Shown here piece by piece: positions 54,462-61,964 of a stretch of DNA of 64,000 bases. The translations under genes were made by a program, and so were the position numbers. How positions within the stretch are numbered: the first letter of the stretch is position 1; every line of letters starts with the position of its first letter. Under the pieces are notes generated by a model. It was given only the letters and a program-made list of their open reading frames with translations, was not told the origin of the DNA and made no database searches. Source of the stretch: Ignavibacteria bacterium (GTDB lineage Bacteria; Bacteroidota; Ignavibacteria; Kapaibacteriales; UBA4661); contig CANHDJ010000001.1 of the NCBI GenBank assembly GCA_947459425.1, positions 1-64,000 on the forward strand, read 5' to 3'.

Positions 54462-55322
54462 ATGAATCTTGATGCTATTAAAAACGTCGTCGTTGTCGGT
54501 GCTGGCACGATGGGCAACGGTATTGCACACACCTTTGCGCAACATGGCTATACAACAACGATGGTGGACGTAAAGCAGGAATATCTCGACCGCGCCATTC
54601 AAACGATTGGCGGAAATCTTGACCGTCAAGTGAAAAAAGGCGCACTGAGCGCTGAAGACAAGTCCTCCACGCTGGCGCATCTGCAAACCTCTACCAGCAT
54701 CATTGAGGCTTGCAAAACGGCAGATTTTGTTATTGAGGCGGCAACGGAAAATCAACAGTTGAAAAGTATGCTTTTTCACACCATGGACGAAAACTGCCCG
54801 CCGGATGTGATTATTGCGACGAACACCTCCTCCATTTCCATTACCGAAATCGCAGCATTTACCAAGCGTCCGGGCAATATTATCGGTATGCACTTTTTCA
54901 ATCCTGTGCCGATGATGAAGCTCTGCGAGATTATTTGCGGTATCGCCACAACCGAAGAAACGTTTGCCACGACGGAAGAATTAGCACAAAAAATCGGCAA
55001 AACAACGGTGTGTGTGCAGGATTATCCGGGCTTTATTTCCAATCGGATTTTGATGCCGATGATTAATGAAGCCATTTACTGCGTAATGGAAAATATCGCC
55101 AGTGTCGAAGATATTGATACCGTGATGAAACTTGGCATGAATCACCCAATGGGACCGCTGACGTTGGCTGATTTTATCGGATTAGACACGTGCTTGGCAA
55201 TTATGGAAGTGCTACACGATGGACTAGGTGACAGCAAATATCGCCCTTGCCCGCTGTTGCGGAAGATGGTTGCGGCAGGCTACCTTGGAAAGAAAGCAGG
55301 ACGCGGGTTTTACAAGTATTAA
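54462..55322 (+). CDS. hbd: 3-hydroxyacyl-CoA dehydrogenase (3-hydroxybutyryl-CoA type)
   Basis: Oxidises the 3-hydroxyl of short-chain acyl-CoA with NAD(P) in fatty-acid degradation or butyrate/PHB-type pathways. The 286-residue enzyme has the Rossmann motif VVVGAGTMGNGIAHTFA, Asp in TMVDVKQEYL (suits NAD), the catalytic His144 in GMHFFNPVPMMKLCEI and the C-terminal FISNRILMPMINEA and GRGFYKY. Usual length about 280-290. The neighbours give no pathway clue. queE follows after 32 bases on the same strand. Confidence 0.94.
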   Translation: MNLDAIKNVVVVGAGTMGNGIAHTFAQHGYTTTMVDVKQEYLDRAIQTIGGNLDRQVKKGALSAEDKSSTLAHLQTSTSIIEACKTADFVIEAATENQQLKSMLFHTMDENCPPDVIIATNTSSISITEIAAFTKRPGNIIGMHFFNPVPMMKLCEIICGIATTEETFATTEELAQKIGKTTVCVQDYPGFISNRILMPMINEAIYCVMENIASVEDIDTVMKLGMNHPMGPLTLADFIGLDTCLAIMEVLHDGLGDSKYRPCPLLRKMVAAGYLGKKAGRGFYKY

Positions 55323-55354
55323 CGCTCATTTTTTGTCCACGAGTCTTTTTCTTT

Positions 55355-56074
55355 ATGCAACCTGTTCTCACGCTCACACCCGACCAGCACCGATCAATAC
55401 TTGCCTCCGACCCGCTTTCGCTCCCCTTCGACCTCAATGAAATTTTTTTTTCGGTGCAGGGCGAAGGTACACGGGCGGGATTGCCCTGTGTTTTTGTGCG
55501 GCTGCACGGCTGTAAATTGCGCTGTTCTTATTGCGACACCAAATATGCTATTGACCGCAGAAGTGGCGGGCTTTCGGTGACGGGCGCAGAAATAGACCAG
55601 CGTGTACGCGAGTATGGATGCCGTTTTGTGGAGTTTACAGGCGGCGAACCGCTTGAACAGCCGAATGTCTTTGCGCTGATGAAATACTACTGCGATAAAG
55701 GCTTTACTGTTGCCGTTGAAACAGGCGGACACGTGGACACAAGTCTTGTGGACGAGCGTGTCATTCGGATACTTGATATGAAAACGCCTAGTTCCAAGAT
55801 GATGCCGAAAAATAATTATCATAATTTGACCATTCTGCGCCCGCATGATGAGGTGAAATTTGTGATTGGTTCGCGTGAGGATTATGAGTGGTCGCGGGGA
55901 ATAACCCGCGAATATGATTTGCCCCGTAAAGCGGCATCTGTGCTGTTTTCGCCAGTATTCGGCACGGTTGAATATCGGCAAATTGTTGAATGGATATTGG
56001 AAGACCGCTTGGATGTCCGTTTTCAATTACAAATGCACAAATTTATTTGGCACCCCGATACGCGGGGAGTGTAG
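55355..56074 (+). CDS. queE: 7-carboxy-7-deazaguanine synthase
   Basis: A radical SAM enzyme that makes the deazaguanine ring for queuosine. I use the ATG at 55355 (MQPVLTLTPDQHRS), 239 residues; the longer frame from 55247 would lie within hbd. The N-terminal FFSVQGEGTRAGLPCVFVRL is the family mark, and the cluster motif is Cys-x3-Cys-x2-Cys in GCKLRCSYCDTKYA. FTGGEPLEQPN follows. Other queuosine genes are not adjacent. Confidence 0.94.
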   Translation: MQPVLTLTPDQHRSILASDPLSLPFDLNEIFFSVQGEGTRAGLPCVFVRLHGCKLRCSYCDTKYAIDRRSGGLSVTGAEIDQRVREYGCRFVEFTGGEPLEQPNVFALMKYYCDKGFTVAVETGGHVDTSLVDERVIRILDMKTPSSKMMPKNNYHNLTILRPHDEVKFVIGSREDYEWSRGITREYDLPRKAASVLFSPVFGTVEYRQIVEWILEDRLDVRFQLQMHKFIWHPDTRGV

Positions 56075-56232
56075 ATTTTATGCGGCTAACAGGCATTAAT
56101 TGGCAAATATTCATGCTCCACGCTTGATGGCTGTCCCTACCAATATAACGATTCCAATAATAACTCCTGCTTTTCGTCAGGATAGTATCACCTCAACTCA
56201 ACGTTTAAGCCATTACCAATTTCCATTGAGCA

Positions 56233-59200
56233 ATGAATCAGTGTAGGTCTTCGTGCCGTTTTTCGTTTGGTCATCATATTCCCGTGCGGGTATTATTCGT
56301 TTGTCTGCTGATGAATCTTTTTCTAAACAATATGGGACTGCAAGCCCAAAACTCATGCACTTTTCAACGATTTACCCTGCCATCGGGACGCATTGCAGAC
56401 CGCTCTAATCCCATTCCAACATACGGTCCAAACCAAGACTGTTTCTGGCTTATTGAGCCAATAAATGGTCGTGTTATTCGCCTTAGCTTTGCGCAATTTT
56501 CGACCGAAATCAATGCAGATATTTTGACGGTCTATGCCGGAGGCGACACCACTGCGCCTGTTGTGGCAAGGTTGAGCGGGCAATTGCTTCCTGCGCCGAT
56601 AGTTGTGTCGAGCGGGGCGGTGCTATTGCGTTTTCAAACCAACGCTTCTGCTGAAGAAAGCGGTTGGCAACTGGACTACCTCTCCAGCAGCAGTGCTTCG
56701 CAGATTCTCGTTTCGCAGCCCATGCCCACCTTCGCGCCGATTCTTTTCGGAACGTCCACCGAAGCGCGTATAAGCATTACGCCTTCCGACATCGCATTTC
56801 CACTTATTTTGACGACATCTTCCCCGTTTCACCTTGCGTTGAATACCGCCAACGCTACATTTTCCGATACTCTGCGCATTTCCGCTTCCATGCTTCAAGC
56901 AAGCAGCAATCAAGCGGGAAGTAGCACAATTTCTGTGCAAATACGCTTCCAACCGAATGCCGTAGGAAAGGTTTCAGGGCAAATTCGCGTGAGCAACGGC
57001 GCACGGGAACTCACCCTTCCCATCAGCGCACAAGCTACTCCGGCGGTGTTTTGGCGACCTGCAAACGGTCCCTTTAGCGCACAAGTCCGCAGTCTTGCCT
57101 TTGCACCAAACAATACGATTCTGGCTGGAACTTTGACAGGTGTGTACCGAAGCAATGCCTCTGGAGCCGCATGGTTACAGGCTGCTTCGGGTTTGAATGC
57201 AAACAGCGAACTTGTTATTCAAACGCTCGCTTCGTCCAATCGCACCGCATTTGCTGGAACGGCGCAAGGCTTTTTTGCCTCCAAAGACGGCGGGCGAACA
57301 TGGTTCAAAAGCGCACCAGCCCTTGCAAATAACTCCGTTGAAAGTATTTCCGTTCGCCGAGATACGATATTTGTAGTCTCAAATGGACAAATGTTCCGCT
57401 CTTCAAACGACGGCGACGCATGGGAACGTGTGCAATCAAGCCGCTTTGACAGCCTTCGCCTTACAACCGTTTTTGCTTCGCCAGTGAGCCGACGAATTTT
57501 TGCAGCAGGAAATCGGAACACCTCTCAAGCCTCACAAATACTTGTTTCTGAGGATAACGGCGCAACGTGGCAAAATGAACAAACCTTCCAAGCCAGCACT
57601 GCACAAGTAACATCCATCACGGAGTGGGCTGCAAGCCGCACCGATACAAGTGTTTTTGTGGCAACGGCAGGAAATGGACTCTTTCGCAAACAAAACGCAC
57701 AGGTGTGGGAACGGGTGCAAAAAACGCTCCGCGATAACGATTTGGTGCGCGATACCGTAACGCAACTTGCCGCAAGCCGCGCAGGAATTTTTGCTGCCAC
57801 GAACGACGGCGTTTTCCGCTCGAACGATGGCGGCACAACGTGGAAGCGCGTTGTACGCGGCTTGGCGGATACAAAAATTTCATCGCTCATTGCAAACGAT
57901 GTGGAACTCTACGCCGGTACAAGCGTGGGCGTGTATCGCTCGACCACCGGCGGCGAACTATGGCAGCCTGTTTCGACAGGACTGACGGGCGGCGTGGTAA
58001 CGGCAATCAAGGAAATACGAGGCTTTCTGCTTGCCGGAACACTCGGCAGCGGTGTTTTTCGTTCTGCTGACAACGGCTTTACGTGGCAATTAGCAAATAA
58101 CGGCTTAACAGCGCGGTCGCTCTTCAATTTTGTTTCGCGTTCCGGTGTTACGTTTGCAACATCCTTTGATGCCTACGAACCGGAAAGCGGCATTATTCCC
58201 GGCGTGTATCGCTCGGCAGATAATGGGCTGACGTGGACACAAGTATTGACCGATAGTATAGGCTTTCCACGAAATGCCGCGCAGAATCGTAATTCGTTTT
58301 ATGGGCTTTTGCAAACAGAACGTGCCCTGTACGCGGGAAGTGGCAACGGACACGTCTGGGTCTCACAAAATGGCTTCGGATGGCGTTTGGCAGCAATTCA
58401 AGATGCTGTAACCCCTGTGGCGGCAATTGCGGAGGGGCTAGGCGAAAGCATTTTTGCGGCAACGCTTGGCAATGGCGTATATCGCTCCGACGATAACGGC
58501 TTAACATGGCGTAAAATGGTACTTGAGGCGAATAATGCGAATGCAGAAGTTGCGTATTCAATGATTGTGGACGCATCGGGAGTAATATTCGTCGGAACAT
58601 TCGACGGTCTGTATCGCAGTCGCAATAACGGTTCGAGCTGGGAACGCTTGCGCACTTTTCCCATTCTTGTCGGAAAACCCTTAACATCCATGCAGATTGT
58701 GGGCGGTATCTTGTATGTGGCAACCGATGGCAAGGGCATTTGGCGCACCTTAGACAATGGCGATTCATGGGAAGAAGTGAATGACGGCATTGCAGGGGGT
58801 GAAGCGCAGGTATATTCGATTTTCTCCGCTAATGGCACGGAACTCTACGCAGGATTGCGCGGTGGAGCCGTGATCACGTCGTCTTTGCAACTTCCTTCCA
58901 CCGCGCCACGCGCTGTTTTGGAAATCCCCGACACACTCCAAGCCCGTGTGGGTGATACGGTCGAAGTGCCGATTATTCTGCGCTCACTTGCGGGCGACTT
59001 GCGTGGAACAAAGCGGGTAAGCGGCTTTCTGCGCTTTAATGCTTCGATGCTCATGCCGATTACCGAACAGGAACGCCAACGCTCCACCGTGGCAAATGGT
59101 GAACGAATTTTGCCAATAGAATTTCCGCTCATAAATGCAGTAGGAATGCCACTTGCACGGGTTCGCCTCCGCGCCGTCTTGGGCAATAGCGCAGCCACAC

Positions 59201-59589
59201 CACTTATGCTGACAAACATCCAAACTACGCCGTCAGATGCGATTGTGATTATGCCGTCGAGCGGTGTTTTCAACGCACGCGGCTTATTCACCGGCGATGG
59301 AACACGGCTCTACCGCTCAGAACGCTCACCAACGCTTGCTTCTGTTGCACCCAATCCTGCTTCCGGTAATGCTGCTATTTCTTATGAAATTTTTGACAGC
59401 GCAATAGTCAGCATCAGCCTTCTGAACATTTTTGGGCAAACAATCCAAACAATAGTGAATGCGGAAATGTTGCCCGAAGGCAGATACGACGCGCTTTTGA
59501 ACACATCCGATATTCCCGCAGGAACGTATTTTGTGCGCTTGCAAACGCCAGGATACAGCACGGTGCGAGTAGTTTCGGTTATTCGATAA
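56233..59589 (+). CDS. large T9SS-secreted protein: CUB, Asp-box propellers, cohesin-like, sorting domain
   Basis: The 1118-residue protein has a signal peptide (hydrophobic about 18-36, cleavage near LQAQ). A CUB-like domain follows (about 42-150: FTLPSGRIADRSNPIPTYGP, FWLIEPINGRVIRLSFAQF). After a beta-rich stretch (about 155-270), at least twelve Asp-box type repeats occur between about 300 and 860 (GVYRSNASGAAW, GFFASKDGGRTW, GVFRSNDGGTTW, GVYRSADNGLTW, GVYRSDDNGLTW, GIWRTLDNGDSW and others), enough for one or two beta-propellers. A cohesin-like sandwich (about 880-1010) and a T9SS type A sorting domain (about 1035-1118, PNPASGNAAISYEIF, then PEGRYDALLNTSDIPAGTYFVRL) follow. It should be exported through the outer membrane. 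The ligand is unknown. Confidence 0.88.
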   Translation: MNQCRSSCRFSFGHHIPVRVLFVCLLMNLFLNNMGLQAQNSCTFQRFTLPSGRIADRSNPIPTYGPNQDCFWLIEPINGRVIRLSFAQFSTEINADILTVYAGGDTTAPVVARLSGQLLPAPIVVSSGAVLLRFQTNASAEESGWQLDYLSSSSASQILVSQPMPTFAPILFGTSTEARISITPSDIAFPLILTTSSPFHLALNTANATFSDTLRISASMLQASSNQAGSSTISVQIRFQPNAVGKVSGQIRVSNGARELTLPISAQATPAVFWRPANGPFSAQVRSLAFAPNNTILAGTLTGVYRSNASGAAWLQAASGLNANSELVIQTLASSNRTAFAGTAQGFFASKDGGRTWFKSAPALANNSVESISVRRDTIFVVSNGQMFRSSNDGDAWERVQSSRFDSLRLTTVFASPVSRRIFAAGNRNTSQASQILVSEDNGATWQNEQTFQASTAQVTSITEWAASRTDTSVFVATAGNGLFRKQNAQVWERVQKTLRDNDLVRDTVTQLAASRAGIFAATNDGVFRSNDGGTTWKRVVRGLADTKISSLIANDVELYAGTSVGVYRSTTGGELWQPVSTGLTGGVVTAIKEIRGFLLAGTLGSGVFRSADNGFTWQLANNGLTARSLFNFVSRSGVTFATSFDAYEPESGIIPGVYRSADNGLTWTQVLTDSIGFPRNAAQNRNSFYGLLQTERALYAGSGNGHVWVSQNGFGWRLAAIQDAVTPVAAIAEGLGESIFAATLGNGVYRSDDNGLTWRKMVLEANNANAEVAYSMIVDASGVIFVGTFDGLYRSRNNGSSWERLRTFPILVGKPLTSMQIVGGILYVATDGKGIWRTLDNGDSWEEVNDGIAGGEAQVYSIFSANGTELYAGLRGGAVITSSLQLPSTAPRAVLEIPDTLQARVGDTVEVPIILRSLAGDLRGTKRVSGFLRFNASMLMPITEQERQRSTVANGERILPIEFPLINAVGMPLARVRLRAVLGNSAATPLMLTNIQTTPSDAIVIMPSSGVFNARGLFTGDGTRLYRSERSPTLASVAPNPASGNAAISYEIFDSAIVSISLLNIFGQTIQTIVNAEMLPEGRYDALLNTSDIPAGTYFVRLQTPGYSTVRVVSVIR

Positions 59590-59628
59590 GTGTTTGGGTC
59601 GTATTTTATCATACAAACTTTAGATTTT

Positions 59629-61740
59629 ATGCGCTCTGTAACAGTCCTTTTTGTAACAGTCCTTTTTGTAACAATTCTTGTTGTGCAAACAGCGTTTATG
59701 CAAGAAGTTTTTGCGCAATCTTCACAAGTAGAATCACTACCAAACCCAAGAATGGTGCGTCTGAGCGCGAGTGCGGAATTTTTAAGCCAACTCCACGCTG
59801 TGCAGTTTTTGAATATGCCGCTTGGTGTGCGCGAAACAATTGACAACGCCTCGCCGAATCAAGCATACAGCTTCAAATACGGTGTGGGAACGGGATTTGC
59901 AGGGAGTATTGGTGCAGAACTTCCGCTTATGCCGTGGCTGAGTGCGGGATTAAATCTGCGTGTTGCTCTACCGCAAGCAACAATTTTTTCCGACACCTTG
60001 CGCACGCCCGCCGGACGCACGGACGGCTCGGAAGCTGTTCTTGTGTCGCAGCGTAGGCTGGACACCTACTTGCATACGATTGGTGCGGAAATACTCTTTC
60101 GCGCGAATCCTTTGCCGGCACCATTCCAAGGCGTGAATTTGTACGCGGGTTTGCGCGGCGATATTATTTCCCGAAAAGACTACTATGTGCGTGAAGAAAT
60201 GCTGGCAGAAAGCGATGGCGGCTTTGAAAACGGCTTGCGCACACGCCGCGAAAAGCGTGATGAATTACCAGAAGTCCGAAATTGGGGCATTGCGAACTTT
60301 AACGCTGCTGCCATCGGCGGGATTGGTGTGGAGTTTGAATTTGGCACAAACCGGGTTTTTTCGATTGAAGCTCGCGCCCTTGCTGATGTGGGCTTGTTCA
60401 ACATTTTCCAAGCAATGGACGCGCCAGGCGAATATTGGCGTGTGAACAGCATTCGCGGCGGAATCGCTCTTCGGTACTATCGTGAGCGGGAAAATGCCTT
60501 GACAGAAATTGAATTGCGCTTGCAAAAAATTCAAGAAGCCGAACGCACCGTTGCCACAGAGCGAGCGAAAATTCAGGAAGATCTACGGGAATTGAAGCAA
60601 AGCGGCATTGCGGCTTCGATTCAGCGTGTCGTTGGTATTGATGACATGGGCAAAGAACTCGAACGCCCTGTTATTCGCATTGCCGAAATTCAAACTGTGC
60701 GGACGCAAGAATGGCTCCCCATGCTGTATTTTACCAAGCGTTCCAGCGTGATTCCCGCACGGTATCGGCGTTTGACGGCAGACGGAACAAAACGCTTTCG
60801 CACAGAACTGCTTGCCAAACAAGAGCCAATACGCTCCTATTACCAACTCCTGAATATTGTCGGTAAACGCTTGCAAGAACAAACGCAAGCAACAATAACG
60901 CTCACAGGTATTATTTGCTCCGTCGGTTCGGAGCGGAATGACACAAACCTCGCCCAAGAGCGTACACGCTCTGTACGCGAGTATTTGCGAGGTGCATGGG
61001 GAATTGTACAAGAACAAATCAAGGAAAATACGGAGCAAATTTTGCTTCCCGAAAACACGCCCGAAGCAGTATTAGCGGAGTATCGCGCTGTGCGCATTAG
61101 TTCTTCCAATCCTGAAATTATGCGTCCTTTGGAGTTTCGCGGCATGGTCAAAACGGCAAATCCTTCCAGCTTGCGCATAGACCTCAATATTCGCGCCGGA
61201 GTGGGGATTAAAGAGTGGGTGTTGGAATGTTCGCAGTTCGATGGAGCGGAAATTAAGACGCTGAATATGGTGCGCGGCAAAAACGATTCTCCTCGCACTA
61301 TTGTCTGGAACATGAGTGATGAAGAGGGTTCTGTGCCTAATACGGGAAGTGCGATGTCGCTTAAACTCGACGTAACCGATCTTAGCAATCGTAATTCCGA
61401 CGTGCCACAGGTAGAAGTAGAAGTCGTTCCTGAAAATACCGCCGTGCAGGCAGGTAGGCGGCTTTATTCCATCGCATTTTCGCAAGATGCGCCAACAATA
61501 ACCTTCCCACGCGACTCATCCAACAAACGCTCTGCTGTAGTCTATTTTAGCGATGTAGAGCCTTCCATGGCTTTTTGTGATGCTCTTGCCGCGCGACTTG
61601 GTCTTGCCCGTAGCTCGCTACGGCTTGTTTTGCAAGGGAAATTTAGCGAAAGCGGATTCGAGGAAGAAGGCAGAGAAACGCAGCCGGAACTTCGCTTTTA
61701 CAAGCGTCTTGTCCGAGTGGAATTCAGCGTGGAAGGGTAG
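59629..61740 (+). CDS. outer-membrane protein with barrel and OmpA-like C-terminal domain
   Basis: The 703-residue protein starts at ATG 59629 (MRSVTVLFVTVLFVTILV); a frame to 59590 adds 13 residues. The signal peptide core is built from a 15-base tandem repeat and is cleaved near EVFAQ. Residues about 40-310 look like a beta-barrel or porin domain (KYGVGTGFAGSIGAELPLMPWL), about 310-350 is a coiled coil, and from about 415 a divergent OmpA-like domain (ITLTGIICSVGSERNDTNLAQERTRSVREYL) with beta-rich sequence to the end. It follows the T9SS-secreted gene after 39 bases and is likely cotranscribed; it may be its surface anchor or channel partner, which is inference. Confidence 0.75.
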   Translation: MRSVTVLFVTVLFVTILVVQTAFMQEVFAQSSQVESLPNPRMVRLSASAEFLSQLHAVQFLNMPLGVRETIDNASPNQAYSFKYGVGTGFAGSIGAELPLMPWLSAGLNLRVALPQATIFSDTLRTPAGRTDGSEAVLVSQRRLDTYLHTIGAEILFRANPLPAPFQGVNLYAGLRGDIISRKDYYVREEMLAESDGGFENGLRTRREKRDELPEVRNWGIANFNAAAIGGIGVEFEFGTNRVFSIEARALADVGLFNIFQAMDAPGEYWRVNSIRGGIALRYYRERENALTEIELRLQKIQEAERTVATERAKIQEDLRELKQSGIAASIQRVVGIDDMGKELERPVIRIAEIQTVRTQEWLPMLYFTKRSSVIPARYRRLTADGTKRFRTELLAKQEPIRSYYQLLNIVGKRLQEQTQATITLTGIICSVGSERNDTNLAQERTRSVREYLRGAWGIVQEQIKENTEQILLPENTPEAVLAEYRAVRISSSNPEIMRPLEFRGMVKTANPSSLRIDLNIRAGVGIKEWVLECSQFDGAEIKTLNMVRGKNDSPRTIVWNMSDEEGSVPNTGSAMSLKLDVTDLSNRNSDVPQVEVEVVPENTAVQAGRRLYSIAFSQDAPTITFPRDSSNKRSAVVYFSDVEPSMAFCDALAARLGLARSSLRLVLQGKFSESGFEEEGRETQPELRFYKRLVRVEFSVEG
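59638..59682 (+). repeat. 15-base tandem repeat in a signal peptide
   Basis: The unit GTAACAGTCCTTTTT is present at 59638-59652 and 59653-59667, and a degenerate third copy at 59668-59682. It encodes a repeated VTVLF motif in the hydrophobic core of the signal peptide. The unit is a multiple of three, so copy change keeps the frame but changes the length of the signal core. Confidence 0.85.
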
Positions 61741-61755
61741 GCATTTTCTGACACA

Positions 61756-61964
61756 TTACAAACTCATTTGCATCAGTATCATTTTCTTCTTAAAACCAAA
61801 TTTCAAATAAACCCGCGCAGCAGCGTGATTGTCGTGATAGACCTCTAAAATCAATTCCAAAAACCGCGCTCCAGCGACCATTTCTTGAGATGCGGCATGA
61901 TAACCAGCATCACGCCTTTGCCATAATACTCTGGCTCAAGATACAGAAAACCAATATATGAAAA
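61756..61964 (-). pseudogene. decayed GNAT acetyltransferase, C-terminal remnant
   Basis: On the minus strand one frame from about 61964 reads YIGFLYLEPEYYGKGVM and then MPHLKKWSLERGFWN before a stop; the next part of the protein, LELILEVYHDNHAAARVYL and KFGFKKKMILMQMSL, is in another frame and ends at a TAA (61758-61756). Together they match the C-terminal half of a GNAT N-acetyltransferase, with the acetyl-CoA loop (EYYGKGV) and the typical DNHAAARVYLKFGF. The frameshift is at a run of five A/T (61859-61863). The N-terminal half is missing, so the gene is dead. The plus-strand gene at 61958 starts in the same DNA. Confidence 0.8.
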
